A stretch of DNA of 64,000 nucleotides from Zobellella taiwanensis (GTDB taxonomy: Bacteria > Pseudomonadota > Gammaproteobacteria > Enterobacterales > Aeromonadaceae). The notes under the pieces were generated by a model that saw nothing but the letters and a program-made list of their open reading frames with translations, was not told the origin of the DNA and ran no database searches. Below are positions 1-9,759 of the stretch, one piece after another; within the stretch, counting starts at the first letter, position 1, and each line of letters opens with the position of its first letter. A program made the translations under genes and the position numbers. The stretch covers positions 186,001 through 250,000 of the forward strand of contig NZ_PXYH01000001.1 of the NCBI RefSeq assembly GCF_003012795.1, written 5' to 3'.

Positions 1-359
1 AAGGCGCGCTGGCGCCGTAGCAGGGCCTCGCGCACCCGGGGGAAGGCGGCAACCTTGCTGGCCGCATCGGCGATATCCTGGGTGCGGATACTGCGGGAAA
101 CGTCTTCGCCCTCCAGTATGGTGCGGATCTGCCCCTGCTCCACCGGAAACTGTACATCCAGGTGTGCCGCCAGGGGCATCAGGCCGGCTTCATCGTCCAG
201 CGCCACATTGTGATGCAGGGCGGCCAGCGCCAGCACCCGGTAGATGGCGCCGGAGTCGAGCAAATGCCATTCCAGTTGTTCGGCCAGCAACTGGCAAAGG
301 GTTCCCTTGCCGGCTCCGCCCGGGCCATCGACGGTGATGACGGGAGCTTGTTCAGACAT
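1..359 (-). CDS. cmk: Cytidylate kinase, N-terminal part (runs off the window)
   Basis: Phosphorylates CMP and dCMP with ATP in the cytoplasm, in pyrimidine nucleotide salvage and supply. The visible 119 residues begin [20 protein letters not shown], with the nucleotide-binding P-loop at residues 12-20. They continue with the NMP-kinase pattern LLDSGAIYR and a region around [15 protein letters not shown] typical of the Cmk CMP-binding insert. The start is the ATG at 357-359, preceded by GGAGGA at a good distance. The 3' part lies beyond the left edge. In related bacteria rpsA follows cmk, but that cannot be seen here. It is divergent from ribA across about 205 bases, which must hold both promoters. 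Confidence 0.93.
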   Translation of the reverse strand, partial: MSEQAPVITVDGPGGAGKGTLCQLLAEQLEWHLLDSGAIYRVLALAALHHNVALDDEAGLMPLAAHLDVQFPVEQGQIRTILEGEDVSRSIRTQDIADAASKVAAFPRVREALLRRQRA

Positions 360-564
360 GGCGTCCTCCATAGATCATGAGTTCGGGCAACGCCGGGCCG
401 GGCCCGGGTTCCGCGCGGCCGGCATTATACCCGAGTTGGGCAACAAAGGCATATATTACAATTAATTAACAATGAGCCCCACGCGATTGAACCTATACCT
501 GCCCGTTTATCCGCTTTACAATAGCCGCCATTTTTCGTTGATGTGCTAACGCAAGAGGAACGCC

Positions 565-1164
565 ATGAGCAGTGTTACCCGGATGGCAAACTCCAAATTG
601 CCCACCCCCTGGGGCACCTTTACCCTGGTCGGGTTTGAAGAAAAGGGAACGGGCAAGGATCATGCCGCCCTGGTCATGGGCGACATCGGCAACGGTGAAC
701 CGGTGCTGGCCCGCATCCATTCCGAATGCCTGACCGGCGACGCCCTGTTCAGCCTGCGCTGCGACTGCGGCTTCCAGCTGCAGGCCGCCCTGGAAAACAT
801 CGCCAGGGAAGGCCGGGGCGTGCTGCTCTATGTCCGCCAGGAAGGCCGGGGCATCGGCCTGCTGAACAAAATCCACGCCTATCACCTGCAGGATCAGGGC
901 AAGGACACGGTAGAAGCCAATGTCGAGCTGGGTTTCGCCGCCGATATGCGCGATTACACCATCTGCGCCGACATGCTGCGCAGCCTGGGCGTAAGCGGGC
1001 TGCGGCTGATGACCAACAACCCGCGCAAGGTCAAGGCGATGGAAAACTTCGGTATTCCGGTGGTGGAGCGGGTGCCGTTGCAGGAAGGGCGCAACCCCTT
1101 CAACGAGCATTACCTCGACACCAAGGCCGGCAAGCTGGGCCATATGCTCAAGGAGCAGGACTGA
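565..1164 (+). CDS. ribA: GTP cyclohydrolase II
   Basis: Catalyses the first committed step of riboflavin synthesis, opening GTP to the diaminopyrimidinone phosphate with release of formate and pyrophosphate. The 199 residues match the single-domain enterobacterial-type enzyme (no fused RibB). The zinc-binding cysteines are C55, C66 and C68 in the pattern [16 protein letters not shown]. The GTP-binding and catalytic segment RQEGRGIGL and the C-terminal TNNPRKV motif are intact. The ATG follows AGAGGAA. The gene is monocistronic and ends in two closely spaced hairpin terminators. I see no FMN riboswitch in its leader. Confidence 0.97.
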   Translation: MSSVTRMANSKLPTPWGTFTLVGFEEKGTGKDHAALVMGDIGNGEPVLARIHSECLTGDALFSLRCDCGFQLQAALENIAREGRGVLLYVRQEGRGIGLLNKIHAYHLQDQGKDTVEANVELGFAADMRDYTICADMLRSLGVSGLRLMTNNPRKVKAMENFGIPVVERVPLQEGRNPFNEHYLDTKAGKLGHMLKEQD

Positions 1165-1170
1165 GCACAA

Positions 1171-1195
1171 AAAACGGGCGCCTGGCGCCCGTTTT
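1171..1195. terminator. Bidirectional hairpin terminator between ribA and fruA
   Basis: An inverted repeat with arms 1171-1181 and 1185-1195 (core CGGGCGC/GCGCCCG, 3-base loop) is flanked by A and T runs on both sides. It can end ribA on the plus strand and the fru operon on the minus strand. Confidence 0.8.
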
Positions 1196-1214
1196 GTCGT
1201 TATATCAACACCAG

Positions 1215-1244
1215 ACGCCCTGGGACACTCCCGGGGCGTTTTTT
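1215..1244 (+). terminator. Second terminator downstream of ribA
   Basis: An 11-bp stem (1215-1225 with 1229-1239, one G-U pair, loop CAC) is followed directly by a run of six T on the plus strand. This is a strong intrinsic terminator shape. It ends only nine bases before the fruA stop codon. Confidence 0.8.
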
Positions 1245-1252
1245 GTGCCGGA

Positions 1253-2992
1253 TTAGGCCCTAGCCCCGGCGGCGGCCGCCAGCATGTCGGCATCGCTGCG
1301 CTTGATCACGGAGTAAATCACCCCGGTCACGATGGAGCCCAGCGCGATGGCCAGCACATACCACAGCACTTGCTGGATGGCGTTGGGGATGAACAGCACG
1401 AAAATGCCGCCATGGGGCGCCAGCAGCTTGGCGCCGAACAGCATGGACAGGGCGCCGGTCAGGGCGCCGCCGATCATGCAGCTCGGGATCACCCGCAGCG
1501 GATCCCGGGCCGCGAAGGGAATGGCCCCTTCGGAGATAAAGCACAGCCCCAGCACGAAGGAGGCCTTGCCTGCTTCCTGCTCGTTGGTGTTGAACTTGCG
1601 CCGGGCCAGGAAGGTGGCGATGCCCATGCCGAGCGCCGGCACCATGCCCGCCGCCATGGCCGCCGCCATGGGACCGTAGGTTTCGGACGCCAGCAGGCCG
1701 ACCGAAAAGGCGTAGGCCGCCTTGTTGACCGGACCGCCCATGTCGAAGCACATCATGGCGCCGATGATGATGCCGAGCAGCACGGCGTTGGCCGAGCCCA
1801 TGTTGTTGAGGAAGTCGGTCATGGTGTTCATGATGGCCGCAACCGGGCCGCCGACGATGTAGATCATCACCAGGCCGGTAAAGAGGCTGGCGAACAGCGG
1901 GATGATCAGAATCGGCTTGAGCGACTCCAGGCTCTTCGGCATGGGGATGTTGCGTGCCAGGAAGCGGGCGGCATAGCCGGCCAGGAAACCACTGGCGATA
2001 CCACCGAGGAAACCGGCTCCCAGGGAGCTGGCCAGCATGCCGCCGATCATGCCGGGGGCGATGCCGGGCCGATCCGCAATGGAATAGGCGATATAGCCGG
2101 ACAGCACCGGTATCATCAGGGCGAAGGCTGAGCCGCCGCCGATCTGCATCAGGGCGGCGGCCAGGGTGCCTTCCTCTTTAAAGGCCTCGATGCCGAACAC
2201 GAAGGACAGGGCGATGATAAGGCCCCCCGCCACCACCATGGGCAGCATGAAGGAAACCCCGGTCAGCAGGTGCTGGTAGGGACCGGCCTGTTTCTTGTCG
2301 TCCTTGCCTTCCTGGGCGGCGCCGTTGCCCTGCCCCTGATGCTGGTACATCTTGGCTTCGGCGAGGGCGGTCTCGATGGTGATCTTCGGCTTTTTCAGCG
2401 CCTGGCCGGTGCTGGTGCGGTACACCCGCTTGCCGTCGAACCGGCTCAGGTTGACGTCGATGTCGGCGGCCACGATGACGCAGTCGGCGGCGGCGATGTC
2501 CTCGGCGGTAAGGCCGTTCTGGGCACCCACCGAGCCCTGGGTTTCCACCTTGATCTGGTGGCCCATGGCCTTGGCGGTTTCATTCAACGCCTCGGCCGAC
2601 ATAAAGGTATGGGCCACCCCGGTCGGACAGGCGGTAATGGCCACCAGCCTAACGCCGGCAGCGGCGGCCGGCGCGCTCCCCTGCTGCCTGACCGCCTGGC
2701 CGGCGGCCTGCTGCAGCCAGGCCTTGGGCCCGTTCAGCGCCTGCTGGATATCACTCTTGTACAACGGCTTGCCGGCAAAGCGGGATAAATCCAGCTCAAC
2801 GCCGGCGGCCACCACCACCAGTTCCGCCCGTTCTATCTGGGCGGCGGTGAAAGGGGTGACCGGCTCCAGCTGACTGTGGCATTCCACCGCAACCTGCCAA
2901 CCCAACTCCGTCGCTGCCTGGCCCAATACCCGGGCGGCCATGTAACTGCTTGCCATGCCGCTGGGGCAGGCGGTAATGATCAGCGCGTTCAT
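1253..2992 (-). CDS. fruA: PTS fructose transporter subunit IIB'BC
   Basis: Inner-membrane permease that imports fructose and phosphorylates it to fructose 1-phosphate using phosphate passed from FruB. Two IIB-like domains come first. The phosphorylatable cysteine is C122 in ITACPTGVAHTF. The N-terminal IIB' copy has ITACPSGMASSYM at C9. The IIC membrane domain follows from about residue 240, with PMVVAGGLI, FDMGGPVNKAAY and the SEGAIPFA motif. At 579 residues the length fits the E. coli IIB'-IIB-IIC layout. I chose the ATG at 2992 because AGGAG sits just upstream and the protein then starts at the domain edge. An upstream in-frame ATG would add 18 residues overlapping fruK. It is the last gene of fruBKA. 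Confidence 0.96.
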   Translation of the reverse strand: MNALIITACPSGMASSYMAARVLGQAATELGWQVAVECHSQLEPVTPFTAAQIERAELVVVAAGVELDLSRFAGKPLYKSDIQQALNGPKAWLQQAAGQAVRQQGSAPAAAAGVRLVAITACPTGVAHTFMSAEALNETAKAMGHQIKVETQGSVGAQNGLTAEDIAAADCVIVAADIDVNLSRFDGKRVYRTSTGQALKKPKITIETALAEAKMYQHQGQGNGAAQEGKDDKKQAGPYQHLLTGVSFMLPMVVAGGLIIALSFVFGIEAFKEEGTLAAALMQIGGGSAFALMIPVLSGYIAYSIADRPGIAPGMIGGMLASSLGAGFLGGIASGFLAGYAARFLARNIPMPKSLESLKPILIIPLFASLFTGLVMIYIVGGPVAAIMNTMTDFLNNMGSANAVLLGIIIGAMMCFDMGGPVNKAAYAFSVGLLASETYGPMAAAMAAGMVPALGMGIATFLARRKFNTNEQEAGKASFVLGLCFISEGAIPFAARDPLRVIPSCMIGGALTGALSMLFGAKLLAPHGGIFVLFIPNAIQQVLWYVLAIALGSIVTGVIYSVIKRSDADMLAAAAGARA

Positions 2993-3002
2993 GTGTTCTC
3001 CT

Positions 3003-3938
3003 TTAGGCCTCGATCTTGTCGATCTGGATGGCGTTCTGATAGTCACTGACTTCCTTTTGATTACGAATGCCTACCCCAATCTGGGTGACCGCCATCAGCG
3101 ACAGGGCCACCGCCCGGCGCAGGGTTTCCTCTTCGTCCATCCCCTCCACCATGCCGGCGCACAGGCCGGCCACCAGGCTGTCTCCCGCCCCGACGGTGCT
3201 GACCACCTTGACCCTGGGGACCCTGGCCCGCCAGTAGCCCTGGGGGCCGAACCAGTGCACGCCGTCGGCACCGGCCGATACCACCACGTGTTCGATGCCC
3301 TTGGCCTGCAGCGCACGGGCGCAGGCAGCCAGATCGTCCTCATCGGCAATGGGGCGCCCCACCAGGCCCGACAGCTCTTCGATATTGGGCTTGATCAGGG
3401 CGGGAAATCCCTTGATGCCGGCGCGCAGCGCCTCGCCGCTGGCATCCAGCAGCACCGTTTTGCCCCGTTCGCGCCACATTTCGATCATGCCCTCGAGCTG
3501 CTGGGGATGGACCCCGGGCGGCAGGCTGCCCGCCACCACCAGGTAGTCGAAGTTGTTGGCCAGGGACTCCAGCCGCGCCAGCAGGCGGTTCCAGTCCACG
3601 TCGGTCACCTTGAGGCCGGGCAGGTTGATATCGGTCACCCGGCCGTCGGCTTCGCTGATTTTGACGTTGACCCGGGTGTCGCCGGCCAGGCGTACGAAGT
3701 CGTCTTCGATGCCGTGCTGGCTGAACAGGGCGCGGAACGACGAGTCGTTGTTCAGGCCGAGAAAGCCGCTGGCCCTGGGGGTGTGGCCCAGATCCGCCAG
3801 CACCCGGGCCACATTGATGCCCTTGCCCGCCGCCCCCAGGTGGCCGGATCTGGCCAGGTTGACATGGCCGGCATTAAGGCTGTCGAGGGACACGGTCAAA
3901 TCCAGGGCCGGATTCAGGGTCAGGGTTAAAATACTCAT
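3003..3938 (-). CDS. fruK: 1-phosphofructokinase
   Basis: Phosphorylates fructose 1-phosphate with ATP to fructose 1,6-bisphosphate, feeding FruA product into glycolysis. It is a PfkB/ribokinase-family protein of 311 residues. [13 protein letters not shown] at the N-terminus, GHLGAAGKGINVARVL in the substrate site and the C-terminal VGAGDSLVAGLCAG signature with the catalytic Asp are all present. The start at 3938 overlaps the fruB stop by four bases (ATGA), which indicates translational coupling. A longer reading upstream would run inside fruB. The stop lies ten bases before the fruA ATG. Confidence 0.97.
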   Translation of the reverse strand: MSILTLTLNPALDLTVSLDSLNAGHVNLARSGHLGAAGKGINVARVLADLGHTPRASGFLGLNNDSSFRALFSQHGIEDDFVRLAGDTRVNVKISEADGRVTDINLPGLKVTDVDWNRLLARLESLANNFDYLVVAGSLPPGVHPQQLEGMIEMWRERGKTVLLDASGEALRAGIKGFPALIKPNIEELSGLVGRPIADEDDLAACARALQAKGIEHVVVSAGADGVHWFGPQGYWRARVPRVKVVSTVGAGDSLVAGLCAGMVEGMDEEETLRRAVALSLMAVTQIGVGIRNQKEVSDYQNAIQIDKIEA

Positions 3939-6900
3939 TTGGCTTCTCCTACCAGGGCTCGTACCGCATTGGCATCGCTGGCCCTGAGCGCCTGCTCGGC
4001 CAGTTGTTGACATTCACTCAGGCTCCAGTCGCGCACCTGGGCCTTGACCAGGGGCACCCGCTTGAGGCTGACCGACAGCTCGTCCACCCCCAGGCCCACC
4101 AGCAGCGGCAGCGCCTTGGGATCCGAGCCCAGCTCGCCGCACACCCCGACCCACTTGCCTTTGGCATGGGCGGCGTCGACGGTCATTTTGATAAGCCGCA
4201 GCACTGCCGGGTTGAGGCCGTCGGACAGGCTGGCCAGCTCGCCGTTGCCGCGGTCCACCGCCAGGGTGTACTGGGTCAGGTCGTTGGTGCCGATGCTGAA
4301 GAAGTCGGCCTCCTCGGCGAACACCTGGGCGTTGAGGGCGGCGGAAGGCACTTCCACCATGATGCCCACCTGCACGTCACTGGCCTGCACCTCGGCCTGG
4401 ACCTGGTCGAACATGTCCTTGGCCCAGCGCCATTCGGACCAGTCCGCCACCATGGGGAACATGATGCGGATGGGCTGGTCGCCGGCGGCGGTCAACAGGG
4501 CACGCAGCTGGGTTTCGAGCAGTTCGGGCTTTTCCATGCACAGGCGGATGCCGCGCACCCCGAGGAAGGGGTTTTCCTCTTTCGGCACCGGCCAGTAAGG
4601 CAGCGGCTTGTCACCGCCCACGTCCAGGGTGCGGGCCACCAGGGGGCGGCCGTCGAGGGCGTCGATGGCCTTCTTGTACTCGGCAATCTGGGCATCCAGG
4701 CCGGGGGCGCTGCTCTGGGCCATGAACACGAATTCGGTACGCAGCAGGCCCACGCCCTCGGCGCCGGCTTCCACCGCCTCCACCGCCTTGGCGGTCTCGC
4801 CCAGGTTGGCGCACACCTCGACGCGATGGCCGTCGCGGGTGGCGGCATGCTGGTCGCGGGTCGCCCAGGCCTGCTCCGCCAGTGCCTTCTCTTGCTGCTG
4901 GCGAGTCTTGGCCTGCGCCAGCTGCTCGGCCTCGGGCGCCACCCAGAGGGTGCCGGCCTCGCCGTTCAGTATCACTTCGGTGCCCTGCTTCAGGGTCATG
5001 ACGGCACCACCCATGGCCACCAGGGCCGGAATGCCCAGCGAGCGGGCCAGGATGGCGCTGTGGGAAGAGGCGCCGCCGCCGGCAGTGACCATGCCCAGCA
5101 CCTTGGCCGGATCCATGTTGACCACGTCGGAGGGGCCGATGTCTTCCGCCACCCAGATGTAGGGGGTATCCGGCTTCTGCGGCAGCGGCGTGTCGCACAA
5201 AATGGCCATCACCCGGCGGCCGATGTCGCGGATATCGGCGGCACGCTCGGCGAGCAGGGCGTCGGGGCTCGCCGCCTGCAGGGTGGCGGCGGAGTCGATT
5301 TCGCTCCACCAGGCGGCGGCGGCGGACAGCCCCTTGCCCATGCGCTCGGCGGCGCCGTCGGCCAGGGAGGGATCCTCCAGCAGTTCCTGGTGCATGGCCA
5401 TGATCTCGCGGGCCTGGGGCTGGCTGGCCTTGGCCACGCTGTCCGCCAGGTCGGCATGGGCCTGTTTGATGGCTGCGCTCAATTTTTGTTGCTCGGCAGC
5501 GGCATCGCTGGCCTTTTCCGGGTAGTCGAACTGGACGGGGGCTTCCACGTAGACGGGTCCGATGGCGGTGCCCGGCGAGGCGGCCACGCCCTGTACCTCG
5601 GTGTTGGGGGCGATGTCGTGCACCGGGTGGGTCTCGGGCTGTCCGGCCTCGGCCGCCGGGGCTTCGGCCAGCGGGGCGATGTCTTCGCCCAGGCCGCTGT
5701 TCACCGCCTCGACCAGCCCGGCCAGGGCGGCTTCGGCATCGGGCCCCTCGGCCCTGAACACCAGTTGGTGACCGGCCTTGACGCCCAGGCTGATGACCTT
5801 CATCAGGCTCTTGGCGGACACGCTGTGGCCGTCGCCGTCCTGGTTGCGCACCTGGATGTCGGCCTCGAACTGTTTGGCGGTCTGCACCAGCATGGCGCCG
5901 GGGCGGGCGTGCAGGCCGTGGGGGTTGCGCACCACCACCAGCCGCTCGTTGGCGGCCAGGTCCGGCGTCGCGGTCGCCGACACCGACACCGACGCGGCGA
6001 TAATGTCTTCCCCCAGGCCGGACTCGACGGCGGCGACCATGGCCCGGACGGCCTCGGCGGCGTCCTCGCCCTCGGCCCTGAATGCCAGGGTATGGCCGAG
6101 CTTGACGCCCAGGGTCATGATTTTCATCAGGCTCTTGGCGGACACCGCCTTGCCGTTGCCGTCCAGGTTGCGCACCTGGATATCGGCCTTGAATTGTTTG
6201 GCCGCCTGTACCAGCATGGCACCCGGGCGGGCATGCAGGCCATGGGGATTGCGCACTTCCACCGTCAGTTCGTCCTGGCCGGCGGCCCGGCCCGGCCCCT
6301 GTTGCAGGGCGGCCAACAATGCCGCCGCCGAGGCCTGGCCGGCCAGTTCGGCGCCCTTGCCCGCCACCAGCCAGTCGGCCAGTTGGCCGAGCAGGGTTTT
6401 ATGGCCACTCCCCCGGGTGGCCAGCGCCAACAGCGCCCTGACCTCCTGCTGCTGGTGCTCGAAGGCGTTCGCCAGGGTCAGTATCGCCGCCTGGGGCCGC
6501 TCTTGCGCCGGCGCCTGGGCCAGCCACCAGCCCTGGCCGAGGTGGAGGGTCTGCTTGAACAGGGCCGCCTGTTCGGCACTGTCGGCCTGCAACAGATCGC
6601 CCGCGCTTTTTTGCAGCTGGAGCAGGCCGGCGGCCTTGGTGGCGGTGCGCACCTGCCGCTCATCCAGCTCAAGCTGAACACTGTCATCGCCCTGCAGCAG
6701 GCTGAGGATGTCTTCGGCCTGGCTGGCGGTCTTGACCCGCTCGGCCAGATCGTCCCGGGACAGGGCCCGGGCCAGTTGTTTGAGCAGACCGAGGTGCTCG
6801 TCGGAGCCGGCGGCGATGCCCAGCACCAGATAGGCTTTTTCGCCTTCGCCCCATTCCACGCCCTGGGGCAGGTGGATGGCCTTGATGCCGGTTTTCTTCA

Positions 6901-7111
6901 CCAGGTGGCGGGTGTCCTGGGTGCCGTGGGGAATGGCAATACCCTGTCCCAGGTAGGTGGCGGTCTGCGCTTCCCGGGCCCGCATGCCGGCCTCGTAGCC
7001 GGCGGCAACATTGCCGTCCTGCTCAAGCCATTCGGCCAGGGCCGCAATAACGGCATTTTTGTCGGCCAGGGACTGGCCGATTCTTACGTCTTGTGTGGAC
7101 AGTGAAAGCAT
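3935..7111 (-). CDS. fruB: Multiphosphoryl transfer protein: fructose PTS IIA, M domain, two HPr domains, Enzyme I
   Basis: Cytoplasmic phosphotransferase that can carry phosphate from phosphoenolpyruvate to FruA in one 1058-residue polypeptide. Order: IIA(Fru) at about 1-145 with H62 in IAIPHGT; a linker/M-like region at 146-278 as in E. coli FruB; HPr-1 at about 279-370 with GLHARPG at H293; HPr-2 at about 387-478 with GLHARPG at H401; Enzyme I at about 503-1058 with H684 in [13 protein letters not shown] and the PEP-site motifs [16 protein letters not shown] and [10 protein letters not shown]. Pseudomonad and Xanthomonas FruB proteins have one HPr and a similar Enzyme I. Here the HPr is tandemly duplicated, and the two copies are alike enough to be a recent duplication. 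It is first in fruBKA and divergent from cra. Confidence 0.95.
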   Translation of the reverse strand: MLSLSTQDVRIGQSLADKNAVIAALAEWLEQDGNVAAGYEAGMRAREAQTATYLGQGIAIPHGTQDTRHLVKKTGIKAIHLPQGVEWGEGEKAYLVLGIAAGSDEHLGLLKQLARALSRDDLAERVKTASQAEDILSLLQGDDSVQLELDERQVRTATKAAGLLQLQKSAGDLLQADSAEQAALFKQTLHLGQGWWLAQAPAQERPQAAILTLANAFEHQQQEVRALLALATRGSGHKTLLGQLADWLVAGKGAELAGQASAAALLAALQQGPGRAAGQDELTVEVRNPHGLHARPGAMLVQAAKQFKADIQVRNLDGNGKAVSAKSLMKIMTLGVKLGHTLAFRAEGEDAAEAVRAMVAAVESGLGEDIIAASVSVSATATPDLAANERLVVVRNPHGLHARPGAMLVQTAKQFEADIQVRNQDGDGHSVSAKSLMKVISLGVKAGHQLVFRAEGPDAEAALAGLVEAVNSGLGEDIAPLAEAPAAEAGQPETHPVHDIAPNTEVQGVAASPGTAIGPVYVEAPVQFDYPEKASDAAAEQQKLSAAIKQAHADLADSVAKASQPQAREIMAMHQELLEDPSLADGAAERMGKGLSAAAAWWSEIDSAATLQAASPDALLAERAADIRDIGRRVMAILCDTPLPQKPDTPYIWVAEDIGPSDVVNMDPAKVLGMVTAGGGASSHSAILARSLGIPALVAMGGAVMTLKQGTEVILNGEAGTLWVAPEAEQLAQAKTRQQQEKALAEQAWATRDQHAATRDGHRVEVCANLGETAKAVEAVEAGAEGVGLLRTEFVFMAQSSAPGLDAQIAEYKKAIDALDGRPLVARTLDVGGDKPLPYWPVPKEENPFLGVRGIRLCMEKPELLETQLRALLTAAGDQPIRIMFPMVADWSEWRWAKDMFDQVQAEVQASDVQVGIMVEVPSAALNAQVFAEEADFFSIGTNDLTQYTLAVDRGNGELASLSDGLNPAVLRLIKMTVDAAHAKGKWVGVCGELGSDPKALPLLVGLGVDELSVSLKRVPLVKAQVRDWSLSECQQLAEQALRASDANAVRALVGEAK

Positions 7112-7195
7112 GACATCACCTGCTGATTGACAAGGATATTGACACCCTAGAACACGTTGGGACTAATTGGACCGATTTTGTAACTGAATTCATAC

Positions 7196-7209
7196 TGAAT
7201 CGTTTCAGC
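7196..7209. promoter_or_regulatory. Cra (FruR) operator
   Basis: On the minus strand the sequence reads GCTGAAACGATTCA, which matches the established Cra consensus (GCTGAAACGTTTCA class, TGAAnCGnTTCA) essentially perfectly. A second partial palindrome TGAATTCA lies just beside it at 7185-7192. The site sits between the divergent fruB and cra genes, about 85 bases from each start, where Cra should repress fruBKA until fructose 1-phosphate relieves it. Confidence 0.8.
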
Positions 7210-7284
7210 AATTCAGGCAAGCTATCCGCACCGACAGATTGCAATGATATGATCTGGTGCACATTTTGATGGATTTACCGACCA

Positions 7285-8262
7285 ATGAAACTTGACGAAG
7301 TCGCCCGCCTGGCCGGGGTCTCCCGCACGACCGCCAGCTATGTGATCAACGGCAAGGCGGAGCAGCACCGCATCAGCCAGGCCACCCAGGACAAGGTGAT
7401 GGCGGTGGTCCGGGCGCACAATTACCAGCCCGACCGCCAGGCCGCCGCCCTGCGCGGCGCCCTGTCCCACACCTTCGGCCTGATAGTGCCGGATCTGGAA
7501 AACCCCAGTTACGCGCGCATGGCCAAGCTGCTCGAGTGGCAGGCCCGCCAGGCCGGTTTCCAGTTGCTGGTCACCTGCTCCGACGACGAGCCGCAAACCG
7601 AAAAGGATCTGGCGATGATGCTGAAAGGGCGGCGGGTGGACGCCCTGATTGTCGCCTCCTGCCTGCCGCTGGAGGATGATTTTTATCTCCGGCTCCACCA
7701 GGATCTGCCGGTGATCGGGGTTGACCGTTCCCTGCCCGCCCCCCTGATTTATGTGAGCAGCGAAAACAAGGCTTCCTCCTTCCGGCTTACCCAGACCCTG
7801 GCCTGCGCCGAACTGGAGCAGGCCTGGCTGATTGCCGCCGCGCCGGATCTGGGTATCAGCCTGGAGCGGGAGCAGGGCTTTGTGAAGGCGCTGGAAAAAA
7901 CCGGGGTACCCTACCAGGTGCTCTACGGCGAGCGGTTCGAGCGTCAGACCGCCTTTCGCCTGCTGACCGAACTGGACCCGGTCGACTGGCACCGGCCCCA
8001 GGCCATCGTCACCACCGCCTTCGTGCTGCTTGAAGGGGTGCTCGACTATTTTTACCAGCACGAGGCCCAACTGCCGCCCCGGCTGCGGCTCGGCACCTTT
8101 GGCGATCACCGGCTGCTCGATTTTCTGTCGAGCCCCATCAACACCATTGCCCAGGATCACCATATCCTGACCCAGCAGGTATTGACCCTGACCCTGGATG
8201 CGGTGCGCGGCAACTACCGCAGCGGCCATTATCCCATTCCGCGGATCCTGCACAAGCGCTGA
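7285..8262 (+). CDS. cra: LacI-family catabolite repressor/activator Cra (FruR)
   Basis: DNA-binding repressor of the fructose operon and probably of other carbon genes, with fructose 1-phosphate as the known family inducer. The N-terminal helix-turn-helix is MKLDEVARLAGVSRTTASYVINGKAEQ (residues 1-27), with a hinge near residue 50-60 and the periplasmic-binding-like effector domain from about 62 onward. At 325 residues it is close to the E. coli Cra length. It is divergent from fruBKA with the Cra operator between them. The start ATG at 7285 puts the HTH at the extreme N-terminus, as in the family. A local FruR role is certain from context; a global role is inferred. Confidence 0.93.
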   Translation: MKLDEVARLAGVSRTTASYVINGKAEQHRISQATQDKVMAVVRAHNYQPDRQAAALRGALSHTFGLIVPDLENPSYARMAKLLEWQARQAGFQLLVTCSDDEPQTEKDLAMMLKGRRVDALIVASCLPLEDDFYLRLHQDLPVIGVDRSLPAPLIYVSSENKASSFRLTQTLACAELEQAWLIAAAPDLGISLEREQGFVKALEKTGVPYQVLYGERFERQTAFRLLTELDPVDWHRPQAIVTTAFVLLEGVLDYFYQHEAQLPPRLRLGTFGDHRLLDFLSSPINTIAQDHHILTQQVLTLTLDAVRGNYRSGHYPIPRILHKR

Positions 8263-8264
8263 AC

Positions 8265-8954
8265 TCAGGGCGCGATTTCCTGCCCGTTCCAGGCGAAAAG
8301 CCGGCCCGAGTCCGCCGGCTCCAGCCGCTCCAGCACCGCCAGCAAATGCCGGGCCGCCTGTTCCGGCGTCTGCAGCTGCCCCTCGGCCAGGCCGGCGCGA
8401 AAGGGCGCCGACAAAGGGGTGGCCACCGTCCCCGGGTGCAGGCCCACCACACAGGCGGCGGGAAAACGCCGGCTCCACTCCACCGCCAGCGTTTTAATCG
8501 CCATGTTGAGGGCGGCCTTGCTGATGCGGTAGCTGTACCAGCCGCCCGCGCGGTTGTCGCTGATGCTGCCGACCCGGGCCGACAGGGCGGCAAAGCGCAG
8601 CGGCTGGTGTCGGCCCAGCCGCCGGGACAGCAGGCGGCCCATGGCCAGGGTGGGCCAGGTGTTGACATGGATGCTGTTAAGCAGCGCGGCTTCGCTCAGG
8701 TGTTCAATGCGTTTTTCCGGCTGCTGCCCCTGCTGGTGCAGCATGCCCAGGGTGTTGATCACCCGCTCGGGCAGGGCATCCTCGGCGCAGGCCTGCTCCA
8801 GGGCCTCGTCGTCGGTGCCATCCAGCCTTCGCCAGTCCAGGCCCGCCAGGCAGGGATCGCGCCGGCTGAACAACAGTACCTGATGGCCGTCGGCCAGGCA
8901 GGCCTCGGCGATGGCGCGGCCAATGCCGCCGCCGCCCATGATCCAGTAACGCAT
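8265..8954 (-). CDS. Short-chain dehydrogenase/reductase
   Basis: NAD(P)-dependent oxidoreductase of unknown substrate. A Rossmann dinucleotide motif GGGGIG sits at residues 7-12, and the catalytic pattern is Y142-x3-K146 (YSYRISKAALN) with a candidate serine at S125. The 229 residues are typical of a classical SDR. The motif order and HPGTVATPLSAPF resemble the CsgA/C-factor type SDRs. The start at 8954 follows GGGAG. It ends two bases from the convergent cra stop. The neighbouring genes give no clue to the substrate, so I do not assign one. Confidence 0.85.
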   Translation of the reverse strand: MRYWIMGGGGIGRAIAEACLADGHQVLLFSRRDPCLAGLDWRRLDGTDDEALEQACAEDALPERVINTLGMLHQQGQQPEKRIEHLSEAALLNSIHVNTWPTLAMGRLLSRRLGRHQPLRFAALSARVGSISDNRAGGWYSYRISKAALNMAIKTLAVEWSRRFPAACVVGLHPGTVATPLSAPFRAGLAEGQLQTPEQAARHLLAVLERLEPADSGRLFAWNGQEIAP

Positions 8955-9022
8955 GCTGCTTTCTCCCTGTGTACCAAACCCATCCGGACCGGGAGCGGTG
9001 CGACTTTATTGCGGCAAGGGAG

Positions 9023-9694
9023 TTATGGCGCCGCCGGGAAGGACTCCTTCGTCAGCAGGGTGGCGGCCCAGCGGGTCAGGGGCTCGGCCAGCTCGCCAAA
9101 CAACGCCCCCTGATCCGCCGGCGCGGTGACCGACACAAGCCGGCCCTGCCACTGGAAGTCCAGTTTCCAGGCATGCAGATAGCCCCTGTCCGCCGGACTG
9201 CCCCCATAACGCTCGTCGCCGAGAATGGGGCTGCCCAGGCTTTTCATGGCTACCCTCAGTTGGTGGGTCCTGCCGGTGTAAGGTTGCAGCAACAAGGCCC
9301 GCAGCCCCTCGGCAAGCAGGGTACTGTAAAAACGGGTGATGGCTGGATTGACCTGGCTACGGCTGAGCTTCCAGCTGCCGCCCCTGGCCTTTTCCATGTC
9401 GCCCCGGATCAGCCCCTGCTTTTTGGCGGGCTTGCGGTCGGTCAGGGCCAGGTAATGCTTGCGAGGAATACGTTCGGCAAACTGGCGACTGAGCTCCCGG
9501 TTGGCCTCGGCGGTGCGGGCCAGCAGCAGGGCACCCGTGGTCATCTTGTCGAGCCGGTGCACCGGATAGAGGGACTCGCCCAGCGCCTCGCCGAGCCGGC
9601 GCACCAAACCCGGGCTGTCTCCTTCCTGGTGCATGCCGATACCGGCGGGCTTGTTGATCACGTAGAACTGGTCGTGGCGTAACAGTATGTCCAT
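9023..9694 (-). CDS. RluA-family RNA pseudouridine synthase
   Basis: Isomerises a uridine in rRNA or tRNA to pseudouridine. The catalytic aspartate is D49 in HRLDKMTTGALLLAR, the RluA-family signature. The C-terminal TGRTHQLRVAMKSLGSPILGDERYG motif is complete. At 223 residues, without an S4 domain, it resembles the short TruC/TIGR01621-type enzymes. The target base cannot be read from sequence. I chose the ATG at 9694 because GGAG precedes it. A longer form starting nine codons upstream would lack a ribosome site and run toward the tRNA terminator. Confidence 0.9.
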   Translation of the reverse strand: MDILLRHDQFYVINKPAGIGMHQEGDSPGLVRRLGEALGESLYPVHRLDKMTTGALLLARTAEANRELSRQFAERIPRKHYLALTDRKPAKKQGLIRGDMEKARGGSWKLSRSQVNPAITRFYSTLLAEGLRALLLQPYTGRTHQLRVAMKSLGSPILGDERYGGSPADRGYLHAWKLDFQWQGRLVSVTAPADQGALFGELAEPLTRWAATLLTKESFPAAP

Positions 9695-9720
9695 GAGTTC
9701 ACTCCGGGCGGGACAATGCA

Positions 9721-9753
9721 AAAAGCCCGCTGCGGGTTACGCAGCGGGCTTTT
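9721..9753 (-). terminator. Terminator downstream of tRNA-Ser
   Basis: A perfect 14-bp inverted repeat (9721-9734 with 9740-9753, loop of five) ends in four A/T on each side. It lies seven bases beyond the tRNA 3' end on the minus strand. Confidence 0.85.
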
Positions 9754-9759
9754 CCGGTC

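Noticed and set aside
4004..7105. A 1033-codon open frame on the strand opposite fruB
   Set aside because: It mirrors fruB codon for codon, is rich in Gly/His/Gln/Val as expected from the complement of GC-rich coding DNA, and shows no recognisable domain. The same reasoning removes the long antisense frames over puuA/puuB (56275-58905), potF/spuC (52226-54955), nrdD (26584-28482) and mnmC (23198-24814).
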